From positions 1 through 60,300 of the forward strand of contig JALGVT010000011.1 of assembly GCA_025774555.1 (NCBI GenBank): a stretch of 60,300 nt of DNA, given 5' to 3'. The stretch's first letter is position 1; every line of letters begins with the position of its first letter. The DNA is from a candidate division LCP-89 bacterium (GTDB taxonomy: Bacteria > Electryoneota > B3-LCP). Of the stretch, positions 26,456 through 35,931 are shown piece after piece. Under the pieces are notes generated by a model, which saw only the letters and a program-made list of their open reading frames with translations, was not told the origin of the DNA and searched no databases. A program made the translations under genes and the position numbers.

Positions 26456-27535
26456 ATGGTAGATTTAAAAAATAGAATCACCGATATAGGCCCACCGCAC
26501 TATGAACAGTTTCTGCCGCCAGTGATTAAAGCAAACTACGGCAAATGGAAGTACCATGAAACCCTGAAACCCGGCGTTTTGAAGCATGTCTCTGAAACCG
26601 GCGATGCAGTGATCACGGTTCGTGCTGGTGGTTCACGCTTAATGAGCATCCAGAAGATTCGCATGATCTGCGATCTGGCTGATAAATACTGCGGTGGTCA
26701 CTTGCGCTTCACCAGCAGGCACAACATCGAGTTTATGTTCACCGAAGAAGAAAAGATCGAGCCGCTGATCGCCGATCTGAAGGCATTGGGACATCCCGTA
26801 GGCGGAACCGGACCAGGCATTACGAGCATAGTCCATACACAGGGTTGGATTCACTGCCACTCGGCAGCGACAGATGCTTCCGGCATCGTCAAATCAGTTA
26901 TGGATGATGTTATCGGTCACTTTGAGAAGGCAGACCTTCCCGCCAAGTGCCGCATCGCACTGGCTTGCTGTCTGAACATGTGCGGCGCAGTGCACTGCTC
27001 GGATATTGCTATCCTGGGCGTTCACCGTCGTCCGCCAACGATTAACCATGACACTCTGCGCAAACAGTGCGAAATTCCCAACGTCGTTGCTTCCTGCCCG
27101 ACTGCTGCTATCAAACCTGCTGAAGTCGATGGCAATCCTTCAGTGGAGATAGATGAGGATCGCTGCATGTTCTGCGCCAACTGCTACACAGTATGTCCTT
27201 CACTGCCGCTGAACAACGCATTGAACGACGGTGTCTCTATCTGGGTCGGAGGCAAAGTCTCCAACGCCCGTCATGAACCGATGTTTTCCAAACTGGCGAT
27301 TCCTTTCATCGAGAACAATCCGCCTCGCTGGCCCGAGGTTGTGGGCGCCATCAGGAATATCATCGATGTTTGGAGAGGCGACGCTAACAAGTACGAACGT
27401 ATCGGTGAGTGGATCGAGCGTATTGGCTGGCCCAAGTTCTTCCGCATGACCGGCATCGAATTCGAAAAGGTTCATATCGACGACTTTAAACACGCCGGTC
27501 TGACCTACAAACGCTCCACTCACTTAACATACTAA
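26456..27535 (+). CDS. dsrB: Dissimilatory sulfite reductase beta subunit
   Basis: A 359-residue subunit carrying the catalytic siroheme in the DsrA2B2 complex. The siroheme-[4Fe-4S] region reads [14 protein letters not shown] (about residues 176-189), preceded by [17 protein letters not shown]. The ferredoxin domain has [11 protein letters not shown] (about 238-248). AAGGAG lies seven bases before the ATG. Length and order are normal; the next gene, dsrD, marks a reductive-type enzyme. Confidence 0.98.
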   Translation: MVDLKNRITDIGPPHYEQFLPPVIKANYGKWKYHETLKPGVLKHVSETGDAVITVRAGGSRLMSIQKIRMICDLADKYCGGHLRFTSRHNIEFMFTEEEKIEPLIADLKALGHPVGGTGPGITSIVHTQGWIHCHSAATDASGIVKSVMDDVIGHFEKADLPAKCRIALACCLNMCGAVHCSDIAILGVHRRPPTINHDTLRKQCEIPNVVASCPTAAIKPAEVDGNPSVEIDEDRCMFCANCYTVCPSLPLNNALNDGVSIWVGGKVSNARHEPMFSKLAIPFIENNPPRWPEVVGAIRNIIDVWRGDANKYERIGEWIERIGWPKFFRMTGIEFEKVHIDDFKHAGLTYKRSTHLTY

Positions 27536-27547
27536 AAGAGGCTTCAA

Positions 27548-27799
27548 ATGGCAGATATGTTAAGCATAGATGAAGTTGCTGATATCATGTACGAGATGGT
27601 CAAGGAAGCCACCGGTATGAGAAAACTGAAGCCGATGGATCTGACCAAGAACTTGATTGAAGGCTATGGTGAGAAGGTTGACAAGAAGCTCTGTAAAAAT
27701 GCGATCAGGAAGTTGATCGAGTCCGAAAGATGTGTTTACACATATTTCGGTGGGAGCTATATCGAGCTTCCCCATAGGGAAGGCGCAGCAAACGACTAA
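27548..27799 (+). CDS. dsrD: DsrD, activator of dissimilatory sulfite reductase
   Basis: An 83-residue winged-helix protein. DsrD is known to be an allosteric activator of DsrAB in sulfate reducers and is a marker of the reductive pathway. The conserved core VDKKLCKNAIRKLIESERC and YFGGSYIELPHREGAAND is intact. AGAGG precedes the ATG, 12 bases after dsrB. Its 3' end overlaps the likely start region of dsrN. Confidence 0.95.
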   Translation: MADMLSIDEVADIMYEMVKEATGMRKLKPMDLTKNLIEGYGEKVDKKLCKNAIRKLIESERCVYTYFGGSYIELPHREGAAND

Positions 27800-29189
27800 A
27801 CTGCATTGCGGGAAACCGCGCATCGTTATCGCCGGTACTGGCGGCGATTCAGGAAAAACACTGATCTCTATGGGGCTTACCGCCTCATGGAGATTAAGTG
27901 GACATAAAGTCGCCGTTTTCAAAAAAGGACCTGACTATATCGATGCTGCCTGGCTGGAATTCGCATCAGGGACGAGAGCCAGGAATCTGGATACATATAT
28001 GATGGGCAGGGAAGGAGTGATGGATTCCTTTCAACGGAACTGCCCGGACGCGGACCTCTGTCTGATTGAAGGCAACCGCGGGCTCTTTGATGGCGCAGAT
28101 AAAGCGGGCACACACAGCACTGCGGAACTGGCTAAGCTGCTAAAAGCGCCGGTTATCCTTGTCAAAGATGTAACCAAGGTTACCCGAACCGCGGCGGTTG
28201 AAATTTTGGGATGTCTGAAGATGGATCCTGATTTGAATCTCGCTGGTGTGATTTTAAATCGCGTTGCCGGTTCCAGGCATGAAAGAGTCGTTAGAGAATC
28301 CATTGAAAGCATCTGTGGAATCCCCGTTTTTGGAGCGATTCCCAAGTTAGTGAACGAGAAATTGCTCCCCGGCAGGCATCTGGGTTTGATCACCCCGAGT
28401 GAACACCCGGAGTTAAAAGGCATCGGGGAGAAGACTGCAGAGATCATTGACAAATATACCGACGTAAATCGCATCACCAAACTGGCAGAAACCTCGCCGG
28501 TTTTAAATAGTGATTCACAATCTATTGAATCGCATAGCGCCCCTCGGGAAGCAGTTCGTATCGCCTATTTCAGCGATTCAGCTTTCACCTTCTACTATCA
28601 GGATAATCTTGACGCGCTCCAGGCAGCGGGCGCAGAACTCATTCCTGTCTCTTCCCTGGAAAGTCCCTTATTGCCGCGTTGTGACGGACTTTACATCGGA
28701 GGAGGATTCCCGGAAACTCACGCCGAAAGATTATCTTTAAACCGGTCTCTTATCGAATCGGTGAAAAATAACATAGAAGGCGGTCTGCCGGTCTATGCTG
28801 AGTGCGGCGGTTTAATCTATCTCTGCCGTTCAATTACCTATCGCGGTAAATCGTTCTCCTTTTCAGATGTTTTCCCAGTTGATCTCGAGATGATTACCAA
28901 ACCGCAGGGACACGGCTATATGGAAGTCGAGGTCGATGCGGAAAATCCCTTTTTCCCGCAAAAGACGATCATCCGCGGGCATGAATTTCATTACAGTAGA
29001 ATAGCTAAGGGCGGTGAGAATATATTAAGCGCCTACAAGGTTAAAAGGGGCGTGGGTTGTTCCAATAAAAGAGATGGTCTTGTTTATAAGAACGTATTGG
29101 CGAGTTACCTGCATATTCATACTGGGGGAGCCCCCGGGTGGGCTGAGAACTTTGTGAAAAAAGCAAGAGACCTAAAAGTTAGGAAATAA
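27732..29189 (+). CDS. dsrN: DsrN, cobyrinate a,c-diamide synthase-like (siroheme amidase)
   Basis: A protein of up to 485 residues of the CobB/CbiA family. The N-terminal ATPase domain has the P-loop GTGGDSGKT (about residues 35-43), and the C-terminal glutamine amidotransferase domain has the catalytic Cys in YAECGGLIYLC and a His in GHEFHYSRI. In dsr operons this gene is thought to amidate the siroheme of DsrAB. The start is uncertain: GTG at 27732 overlaps dsrD by 68 bases, and GTG 27750 or CTG 27801 would also be in frame. Confidence 0.9.
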   Translation: MFTHISVGAISSFPIGKAQQTTKLHCGKPRIVIAGTGGDSGKTLISMGLTASWRLSGHKVAVFKKGPDYIDAAWLEFASGTRARNLDTYMMGREGVMDSFQRNCPDADLCLIEGNRGLFDGADKAGTHSTAELAKLLKAPVILVKDVTKVTRTAAVEILGCLKMDPDLNLAGVILNRVAGSRHERVVRESIESICGIPVFGAIPKLVNEKLLPGRHLGLITPSEHPELKGIGEKTAEIIDKYTDVNRITKLAETSPVLNSDSQSIESHSAPREAVRIAYFSDSAFTFYYQDNLDALQAAGAELIPVSSLESPLLPRCDGLYIGGGFPETHAERLSLNRSLIESVKNNIEGGLPVYAECGGLIYLCRSITYRGKSFSFSDVFPVDLEMITKPQGHGYMEVEVDAENPFFPQKTIIRGHEFHYSRIAKGGENILSAYKVKRGVGCSNKRDGLVYKNVLASYLHIHTGGAPGWAENFVKKARDLKVRK

Positions 29190-29191
29190 AT

Positions 29192-30874
29192 ATGGCGAAA
29201 GTCGTAAAGAAGAAAAAGAAGAAGGGAATTCGGAGTTTTTCAAGTGGAGGTGGATCCTCAATTGAAACTTCATCACTCCGACCGGTATTCGTACAGAAAT
29301 TAGCTCCCTGTATGGACGGATGCCCCAATCAAAACGATATACGCGGATTCCTTAATGCGTTGAACCTGGCGGAGAAGCATGGCCGCACCCGTGAAGAGGC
29401 GATGAAGGATTCCTGGGATATCGATGTATTGACGAATCCCTATCCTGCAGTTTGTGGCAGAGTTTGTCCTCATCCTTGTGAAACAGTCTGTAACCGCAAG
29501 GAAAAGGATACCGCAGTCGGCATTAATAATTTCGAGCGTTACCTGGGCGATTATGCCCTTGAAAATAACTTCCAGTTCGATAAGCCGGAAGAGACTCACG
29601 ATGAGAAAATTGCGGTCGTGGGATCCGGTCCTGCAGGCATGTCCTGTGCATACCAACTGGCAAAATCAGGATACTCCGTAACGGTCTTTGAAGCTTTCCC
29701 GGAAGCAGGCGGTATGCTTCGCTACGGTATCCCGGCTTACCGTTTACCACGGAATATTCTGAATGCAGAGAACCAGCGTATCCTCGATCTTGGAGTTGAA
29801 TTGAAACTCAACACAACGATTGGCAAGGATGTCTCGCTGTCCGACCTTAAGAAAGACTATAAAGCGGTTTTCGTTTCACTTGGCGCTCACAAAGGTAAAC
29901 TACTGCGCCTCGAAAGCGAAGATGCAGAGAACGTCTGGACTGGTACCGAGTTTCTTCACAAACTTAATTCAGATGAAAAGATCGATACTGGCGATCACGT
30001 GGTTGTTATCGGCGGTGGCGATACCGCTATCGATGCTGCCAGAATGGCACGTCGTCTGGGCTCTAAAGTAACCATCCTTTATCGCCGCACGCGCAAAGAG
30101 ATGCCAGCTATCGATGAAGAGATCATCGGCGCAGATGTAGAAGGCGTAGATATTGTTTTCCTGGCAGCGCCGCAGCAATTAATCACCAAAGATGGTAAAG
30201 TGACCGGTATGATCTGCCAGCGCATGGAATTGGGTGAACCCGATGATTCCGGCAGACGCCGTCCCGTTCCCATCGAAGGCGATACCTACGAAATGGAATG
30301 TTCGACCATCGTGGCGGCGATCAGTCAGGAACCCGAATTTGAAGGATTCGACGATCTGCGTGAAGGCAGAGACTGGGTCAAAGTCGATGATCGGTTCCGT
30401 TGTACCTTGACAGACGGTGTATATGCTGGCGGTGATAACATTGACTTAGGTCTCGTTGTTGACGCGATCTATCACGGTCGTCGTGCTGCCCAGACAATCC
30501 ATCATGACTTGCGCGGCACAGACATTCCAGAAGATGAGAAACAGAAGATCATCAGCCACGAGAAAATGCTGCTGTCCTATTATGAAGAAGCCGCAAAGCG
30601 CGAAGTACTTCATCTGGATCCGGAAGCTTGCTTGAAGGATGGCGATGCTGAGATCACCAGCACTCTGTCTGACGAAGATGCGACCCTTGAAGCATTGCGT
30701 TGTATGTCCTGTGGTAACTGCTTCGAGTGCGGTCAGTGCTGGTCTTTCTGTCAGGACGGCGCCATCAAAAAGCCGATTCTTAAAGGGGATCATTACAGCT
30801 TTAAGATGGAATTCTGCAATGGCTGTAAAAAATGCGAAGAGCAATGTCCTTGCGGCTATATAGAAATGCATTAA
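29192..30874 (+). CDS. dsrL: DsrL-like NAD(P)H:acceptor iron-sulfur flavoprotein
   Basis: A 560-residue flavoprotein related to the small subunit of glutamate synthase. After a Lys-rich N-terminus come Cys clusters (CMDGCPNQND and CGRVCPHPCETVC), an FAD loop VGSGPAGMSCAYQL (about 135-148), an NAD(P) loop VVIGGGDTAIDAARM (about 271-285), and a C-terminal ferredoxin pair (CMSCGNCFECGQC and CNGCKKCEEQC). DsrL passes electrons between NAD(P)H and DsrAB. The short length, without the extra C-terminal domain of the oxidative type, suggests the DsrL-2 form linked to reductive Dsr; that subtype is inference. Confidence 0.92.
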   Translation: MAKVVKKKKKKGIRSFSSGGGSSIETSSLRPVFVQKLAPCMDGCPNQNDIRGFLNALNLAEKHGRTREEAMKDSWDIDVLTNPYPAVCGRVCPHPCETVCNRKEKDTAVGINNFERYLGDYALENNFQFDKPEETHDEKIAVVGSGPAGMSCAYQLAKSGYSVTVFEAFPEAGGMLRYGIPAYRLPRNILNAENQRILDLGVELKLNTTIGKDVSLSDLKKDYKAVFVSLGAHKGKLLRLESEDAENVWTGTEFLHKLNSDEKIDTGDHVVVIGGGDTAIDAARMARRLGSKVTILYRRTRKEMPAIDEEIIGADVEGVDIVFLAAPQQLITKDGKVTGMICQRMELGEPDDSGRRRPVPIEGDTYEMECSTIVAAISQEPEFEGFDDLREGRDWVKVDDRFRCTLTDGVYAGGDNIDLGLVVDAIYHGRRAAQTIHHDLRGTDIPEDEKQKIISHEKMLLSYYEEAAKREVLHLDPEACLKDGDAEITSTLSDEDATLEALRCMSCGNCFECGQCWSFCQDGAIKKPILKGDHYSFKMEFCNGCKKCEEQCPCGYIEMH

Positions 30875-30920
30875 AACAAATCATAAATAAACGGTAAGAT
30901 ACACTCAGGAGGAATTTACC

Positions 30921-31238
30921 GTGGCAACATTCGAATGGGAAGACGTTAAAATCGAAGTCGATGAAGACGGCTTCATGGAAGAACCCGATGTCTGGAACGA
31001 GAAAGTCGCTCTGGCTTTAGCCAGCACCGAGGCGGTCGATGAACTGACCGAAGATCACTGGAAGGTCGTGAATTACCTGCGTGACTACTATAAGCAGTTC
31101 GGCATTGCTCCGATGATTCGTAAGCTCTGTAAGCAGTCTGGATTCACATTGAAAGAGATCTATGACATGTTCCCTTCCGGTCCTGCGAAGGGCGCTTGTA
31201 AAGTCGCCGGGCTTCCCAAGCCCACCGGCTGTGTGTAA
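30921..31238 (+). CDS. dsrC: DsrC, sulfur-carrier protein
   Basis: A 105-residue protein that receives sulfur from DsrAB as a trisulfide. The flexible C-terminal arm has the two redox Cys spaced by ten residues: GACKVAGLPKPTGCV, with the second-last residue Cys, which identifies true DsrC rather than TusE. Start is GTG at 30921 after GGAGG. It ends the dsrABDNLC unit just before a strong terminator. Its trisulfide is reduced by DsrMKJOP. Confidence 0.97.
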   Translation: MATFEWEDVKIEVDEDGFMEEPDVWNEKVALALASTEAVDELTEDHWKVVNYLRDYYKQFGIAPMIRKLCKQSGFTLKEIYDMFPSGPAKGACKVAGLPKPTGCV

Positions 31239-31248
31239 TACACTTGCA

Positions 31249-31289
31249 CCCGCCTCTACTCTGAAGTAGGGGCGGGCTGATTTTATTTT
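31249..31289 (+). terminator. Rho-independent terminator after dsrC
   Basis: A 12-bp stem (CCCGCCTCTACT with AGTAGGGGCGGG, one T-G pair) and a four-base loop, followed by a T-rich tract ATTTTATTTT. It separates dsrC from the downstream unit. Confidence 0.85.
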
Positions 31290-31316
31290 CCGCGATTGCA
31301 TCCACGGAAAGGAAGG

Positions 31317-31344
31317 TTGATACTCAGTATTGTCTTCGTAAATA
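31317..31344 (+). promoter_or_regulatory. Promoter and half-conserved palindrome before the RsbRD-dsrMKJOP unit
   Basis: TTGATACTCAGT at 31317-31328 is identical to the first 12 bases of the dsr palindrome at 24919, but the right half (ATTGT) does not match. TTGATA also serves as a -35-like hexamer with TAAATA (31339-31344) 16 bases later. Confidence 0.4.
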
Positions 31345-31447
31345 CGGAGATGAAAGAGTACATTTTCATTCTCCTTTCTAAGCTTGCTTCTCCGTCAACC
31401 GGGTGTATATTCAAAGAATTAAATCTGTCAGACTAGAAGTCAACTCT

Positions 31448-31951
31448 ATGCAGTTAAAGGATCTCCTCGATCAAAAACAAGATGCCATTAAGCAGCTTTG
31501 GCTTGATCTCGTCCTCAAAACATATCCCCCGGATTCGTGGGAATTTTTTAAATCGCAGAAAGACCGATTTCAGAATCCGGTAGGGGTTACTCTCTCCGAA
31601 CAGATAGATTCTCTTTATAATTTCCTTTTAAAAGACTCTCCCGATGATGAAATCTCATCTCTCCTTGAAGATTTTATCAAAATAAGAGTCGTTCAAGATT
31701 TTACCCCCTCTAAAGCCATCGGTTATATTCTTTACTTGAAACAAGCTGTCAGAGAGATTCTCGCTGACGATCTTAATTCAAGCGATATAAGGAAAGAATT
31801 ATTGCAATACGAAGCGGGCATAGATGAGTTGCTGTTGAACACTTTCGACGTCTATGTGGATTTACGCCAAAAACTCTTCGAAATCAGAACGGATGAGTTG
31901 AGAAGAAGGTCATTCACAGCTTTGCGAATGATGAATTCAAAACCTGAATAA
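31448..31951 (+). CDS. RsbRD N-terminal-domain protein of the dsrMKJOP locus
   Basis: A 167-residue protein of the RsbRD-N-like family (co-antagonist of RsbT, helical globin-fold sensor type). Genes of this family commonly precede dsrMKJOP in sulfate reducers. Helical segments MQLKDLLDQKQDAIKQLWLD, SLLEDFIKIRVVQDF, and AVREILADDLN are visible; no STAS domain follows, so it is a stand-alone sensor. A GTG at 31403 would extend it by 15 residues; the ATG at 31448 is preferred. Function in Dsr control is unknown. Confidence 0.72.
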   Translation: MQLKDLLDQKQDAIKQLWLDLVLKTYPPDSWEFFKSQKDRFQNPVGVTLSEQIDSLYNFLLKDSPDDEISSLLEDFIKIRVVQDFTPSKAIGYILYLKQAVREILADDLNSSDIRKELLQYEAGIDELLLNTFDVYVDLRQKLFEIRTDELRRRSFTALRMMNSKPE

Positions 31952-32022
31952 ACGGGAGTACGCTGCATGATTCCCTGGATAACAGAAAAAACAGACATTG
32001 CCGAGAGTGGAGGTGACAACTG

Positions 32023-33033
32023 ATGAGCCTCTGGTTTTCCATAATCGTCATACTGGTTCTAATCGCGATTCCCTGGGTCGGAGCCGGTATTCCCGGAATA
32101 CAGACTCTATTTGGAGTGGTCATTCCCTACATCGCTATTGCGGTATTCTTAGTTGGATTCGTGTTAAAAGTGCTGAAATGGGCAAAATCTCCAGTACCGT
32201 TCCGCATTCCCACGACCAGCGGTCAGCAGAAATCGTTGCCCTGGATAAAAAGTGCTAATCTTGAGAATCCACATAATTTGGCAGGAGTGATCGGGCGGAT
32301 GTTGCTGGAAGTCCTCTTTTTTCGCTCACTTTTCAGGAATACGACAACGGCGATCAATGAGGGTGATAAAGTAACCTATGGATCAACCAAGTATCTCTGG
32401 GCTGCAGGCATGGCTTTCCATTACGGTTTCCTCCTGATCATTCTGCGGCATTTCAAGTACTTTGTCGATCCAACGCCCCAGTTTGTGAACTGGCTGCAGT
32501 ATATGGATAACTTCTTTCAGATAGGCTTACCGATCATCTATCTCACGGATATTGTATTCATGGCTGGTGTAGGCTACCTGTTGCTGCGCCGCCTGTTCGA
32601 TGCGAAGATCAAGTACATATCGCTTCCAAGTGATTATTTCCCGCTTCTGCTTCTAATCGGAATTGGGACGACCGGGATTCTGATGCGGTATTTCACCAAG
32701 GTAGATATCGTCAGCATCAAGGAGCTGGGTGTTGGGCTGTTATCTTTCAGTCCGGTTGTGCCTGAAGGGATCTCAGCGGTCTTCTTCATTCACCTGTTTC
32801 TGGTGAACTGCCTGCTGATGTATATTCCTTTCAGCAAATTGATGCACATGGCGGGAGTTTTCATGAGCCCAACCCGTAATCTTGTCAACAACAATCGGGT
32901 AAAACGGCACATAAATCCCTGGAATTACGACGTGAAAGTTCATACCTACGAAGAGTATGAAGATGAATTCCGCGACGTAATGAAGGGCGCCGGACTGCCA
33001 TTGGACAAGGAACCTGCTAAGGAGAAGGAGTAA
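32023..33033 (+). CDS. dsrM: DsrM, cytochrome b subunit of the DsrMKJOP complex
   Basis: A 336-residue inner-membrane NarI-like cytochrome b of the complex that exchanges electrons between menaquinol and DsrC trisulfide. At least five hydrophobic helices are visible (about residues 5-25, 30-50, 120-140, 175-195, 205-225), with His residues able to bind heme, and a last helix ending near residue 275 followed by a hydrophilic tail. The start overlaps the TGATG at 32021, where a tiny upstream frame (31967-32023) ends. GGAGGTG precedes the ATG. Its partner, DsrK, starts three bases after the stop. Confidence 0.94.
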   Translation: MSLWFSIIVILVLIAIPWVGAGIPGIQTLFGVVIPYIAIAVFLVGFVLKVLKWAKSPVPFRIPTTSGQQKSLPWIKSANLENPHNLAGVIGRMLLEVLFFRSLFRNTTTAINEGDKVTYGSTKYLWAAGMAFHYGFLLIILRHFKYFVDPTPQFVNWLQYMDNFFQIGLPIIYLTDIVFMAGVGYLLLRRLFDAKIKYISLPSDYFPLLLLIGIGTTGILMRYFTKVDIVSIKELGVGLLSFSPVVPEGISAVFFIHLFLVNCLLMYIPFSKLMHMAGVFMSPTRNLVNNNRVKRHINPWNYDVKVHTYEEYEDEFRDVMKGAGLPLDKEPAKEKE

Positions 33034-33035
33034 GC

Positions 33036-34667
33036 ATGTCATCAGAGGAGAATCTGAAGCAGGAAGACCTGCTGAAAGTAGATTATAAACCGGCCGCCAA
33101 AGATTGGCAGGATCCCACCATCGATTTTGAGGCAAAAAGGGGGAATTGGTGTTATTCAGGCGTATTAGACTCCCTTGATTACCTCGATATGCCACATCCT
33201 GAGAAGAAGTGGGCGCCGACAGACGAAGATTGGTTGCTGCCTGAAAACTGGAAGGAAATTATTCTGGACGGGCTTCGGTTGCGGCTGGATCGCTTTCGCA
33301 CGCTGCGTCTATTTATGGACACCTGTGTTCGCTGTGGAGCATGTGCGGATAAGTGCCACTTCTTCATCGGTTCCGGCGATGCCAAAAATATGCCCGTGCT
33401 GCGCGCTGAATTACTGCGTTCCGTCTATCGGAAAGAATACACCTTAGCCGGTAAGCTGATGGGTAAGATGGTTGGCGCACGAGAGCTGACAATACCGGTC
33501 CTCAAGGAGTGGTTTTACTATTTCTACCAGTGTACCGAGTGCCGCCGCTGTTCGGTGTTCTGTCCCTATGGTATAGACACAGCCGAGATCACTATGCTGG
33601 TGCGCGAACTACTCGCCGAGGTGGGGCTTTCAATCGACTGGATCGTTACACCAGTAGCTAACTCATTCCGCACCGGAAATCATCTGGGCATTCAACCCCA
33701 CGGTTTTGTGGACAGCATGGAGTTTGCCGCTGACGATCTTAAGGATATTATCGGCATGGACGTCGAGGTGCCCATAAACAAGAAGGGCGCTGAAATCCTG
33801 TTCATCATACCTTCCGCAGACTACTTCGCTGAACCGCATTACTACACGCTCCTCGGCTATATGGCGCTGTTTAAAGAGATCGGTCTGGACTATACTTTCA
33901 GCACTTTTGCTTCGGAAGGCGGCAACTTTGGTCTCTTCCATTCGCATGAAATGATAAAACGTTTGAATGCCAAAACCTATGAAGAGGCAAAAAGGCTTGG
34001 TGTGAGATACATACTCGGCGGCGAATGCGGACATATGTGGCGGGTTTATCACCAGTATATGTCCACCATGCAGGGCGAACAGAGCAACCTCGAAGTTCCG
34101 AAATCGCCGATCACCGGCACCGTGTTTGAAAATGCCAAGACTACCAAGATGATTCATATCGCCGAATTTACTGCCGATTTGATCAAACACGGAAAGCTCA
34201 AACTCGATCCCAGCCGTAACGATCACTGGACGCCGACTTACCACGATTCGTGCAACCCGGCGCGAGCGATGGGACTGCTCGAAGAACCACGCTATATCCT
34301 TCAGCATTGCTGCAATAACTTCGTCGAGATGCCTGATAATACCATACGCGAAAAGACTTTCTGTTGCGGCAGCGGAGCTGGATTGGGAACGGATGAGAAT
34401 CTCGAGATGAGGCTGCGTGGAGGGCTGCCTCGAGGCAACGCTGTCAAATACGCACAAGATAAATATAACGCCAACATTCTGCTTTGCATGTGTGCCATCG
34501 ATAAGGCGACGCTTCCTGCAGTGTGTGATTTTTGGGCGCCGGGCGTTCAAGTTGGCGGCGTGCATGAAATGGTGGGAAACGCCCTGATTATGACAGGCGA
34601 GGAGGAACGTAAGGTTGACCTTCGTGGACAACCCCTTAGTGGAAAGGAGGGCGCCAAGGATGTCTGA
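33036..34667 (+). CDS. dsrK: DsrK, HdrD-like catalytic subunit
   Basis: A 543-residue cytoplasmic protein with two ferredoxin clusters, CVRCGACADKC (about residues 96-106) and CTECRRCSVFC (about 167-177), and CCG-type domains, HDSCNPARAMG (about 405-415) and TFCCGSGAGLG, that hold the special [4Fe-4S] cluster where DsrC trisulfide is reduced. The gene starts three bases after dsrM and ends overlapping dsrJ by eight bases. The length is normal for DsrK. Confidence 0.96.
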   Translation: MSSEENLKQEDLLKVDYKPAAKDWQDPTIDFEAKRGNWCYSGVLDSLDYLDMPHPEKKWAPTDEDWLLPENWKEIILDGLRLRLDRFRTLRLFMDTCVRCGACADKCHFFIGSGDAKNMPVLRAELLRSVYRKEYTLAGKLMGKMVGARELTIPVLKEWFYYFYQCTECRRCSVFCPYGIDTAEITMLVRELLAEVGLSIDWIVTPVANSFRTGNHLGIQPHGFVDSMEFAADDLKDIIGMDVEVPINKKGAEILFIIPSADYFAEPHYYTLLGYMALFKEIGLDYTFSTFASEGGNFGLFHSHEMIKRLNAKTYEEAKRLGVRYILGGECGHMWRVYHQYMSTMQGEQSNLEVPKSPITGTVFENAKTTKMIHIAEFTADLIKHGKLKLDPSRNDHWTPTYHDSCNPARAMGLLEEPRYILQHCCNNFVEMPDNTIREKTFCCGSGAGLGTDENLEMRLRGGLPRGNAVKYAQDKYNANILLCMCAIDKATLPAVCDFWAPGVQVGGVHEMVGNALIMTGEEERKVDLRGQPLSGKEGAKDV

Positions 34668-35091
34668 TCGTGGAAAAATAGTCATTGGTTTGATCATATT
34701 CGTACTGATTTTCACTCTTCCCATGACATACAATATGGTGGCGAAGAATAAAGCTGTTGGCGCTCCCGAACTGGAAATTCCCCCCGAGGCTGGGAAGGAA
34801 TGTGTCAGATCGACAGAATACATGAGACCTTTTCACATGGATCTCCTGAATGAGTGGCGCGATGAAGTAGTCCGCCATAATGACAGGTATATAGAAGGAC
34901 CGGACGGCGCCATGATTGAAAAAAGCCTCTCCAACACCTGTCTGGACTGCCATTCAAACAAGGAGAATTTCTGCGACAGGTGTCATAATTATTTAGCTGT
35001 CTATCCTTACTGTTGGGATTGTCATACCACTCCAGAAGAAACGGCTCAGCCCGAACTTGTGGTGGCTCAACAGCCGAAGGAGGAGAACTGA
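34660..35091 (+). CDS. dsrJ: DsrJ, triheme cytochrome c
   Basis: A 143-residue periplasmic protein anchored by an N-terminal helix (about residues 8-26). Three CxxCH heme motifs are seen: CLDCH, CDRCH and CWDCH (about residues 93-130). The ATG at 34660 lies inside the end of dsrK and has an AAGGAGG upstream. The stop overlaps dsrO by one base. Function in transmembrane electron or sulfur transfer is assumed from the family. Confidence 0.94.
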   Translation: MSDRGKIVIGLIIFVLIFTLPMTYNMVAKNKAVGAPELEIPPEAGKECVRSTEYMRPFHMDLLNEWRDEVVRHNDRYIEGPDGAMIEKSLSNTCLDCHSNKENFCDRCHNYLAVYPYCWDCHTTPEETAQPELVVAQQPKEEN

Positions 35092-35924
35092 TGGGAATAG
35101 ATAGAAGGAAATTCGTCAAAGTTGCAAGTCTTGCTTCGCTGGGTCTGGTCGCCGGACCTCCCGTTAAGGCTCTGGCGAATGAGGTTGTCAAGGAAGCGGA
35201 GCATGGCTGTGAAGGATGTCAGGGCGATTACCTGGGTGCGCCCCGAGCAGTTCATCCACCGAAAGAAGCCAAACGCCTGGCGATGGTCGTCGATCTGAAG
35301 ACCTGTCGCGAACATCCCGATTGCACGGCTTGCATCGATGCCTGTCACCTGGTCCATAACGTGCCCGATTATCCCCATCCCAAAGATGAGATAAAGTGGA
35401 TCTGGAAAGAGCATTTCGAGCACGCCTTTCCTGAAGCAAATCATCAGTTCATCGAAGAACACGTAAAGCACAGCAGCGGACTTCTCTTCTGCAACCATTG
35501 CGATAATCCTCCTTGTGTAAAGGCTTGTCCGACAGGCGCCACCTGGAAACGCGAAGAGGACGGCGTTGTTATGATGGACTGGCACAGATGTATTGGCTGC
35601 CGTTACTGCATAGCCGCCTGTCCTTACGGTTCGCGCAGCTTCAACTTCCGCGAACCGAAGAAGTACTTCGCTGAACAGGGAAAGAAACCGCAGCCTGATT
35701 TCCCGATGAGGATGCGCGGTGTTGTGGAAAAATGCACTTTCTGCGATGAGCGCTTGGCGCGGGGACTCTGGCCCTCCTGTGTCGAGGCGTGCCCTTACAA
35801 CTGTCTGACGTTTGGGGATCTGGACAATCCCGACGACCCGGTGCGCGAATTGCTCCATCATAAATTCACCATTCGCCGGAAACCCGGACTCGGGACTCAG
35901 CCCGAAGTTTATTATATCGTTTGA
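35091..35924 (+). CDS. dsrO: DsrO, periplasmic iron-sulfur subunit
   Basis: A 277-residue protein with an N-terminal Tat signal (RRKFVKVASLASLGLVAG, residues 4-21) and several [4Fe-4S] motifs, e.g. FCNHCDNPPCVKAC, CIGCRYCIAAC and CTFCDERLARGLWPSC. It links DsrJ to DsrP on the periplasmic side. Start one base inside the dsrJ stop, after an AGGAGG. Length is normal. Confidence 0.94.
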   Translation: MGIDRRKFVKVASLASLGLVAGPPVKALANEVVKEAEHGCEGCQGDYLGAPRAVHPPKEAKRLAMVVDLKTCREHPDCTACIDACHLVHNVPDYPHPKDEIKWIWKEHFEHAFPEANHQFIEEHVKHSSGLLFCNHCDNPPCVKACPTGATWKREEDGVVMMDWHRCIGCRYCIAACPYGSRSFNFREPKKYFAEQGKKPQPDFPMRMRGVVEKCTFCDERLARGLWPSCVEACPYNCLTFGDLDNPDDPVRELLHHKFTIRRKPGLGTQPEVYYIV

Positions 35925-35931
35925 GGTTCGG

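Noticed and set aside
31967..32023. 18-residue frame ending in TGATG at the dsrM start
   Set aside because: Too short to call a gene; a coupled leader peptide is possible but nothing else supports it.
34615..34660. Longer start for dsrJ inside dsrK
   Set aside because: The ATG at 34660 has a good ribosome-binding site and puts the membrane anchor at the N-terminus.
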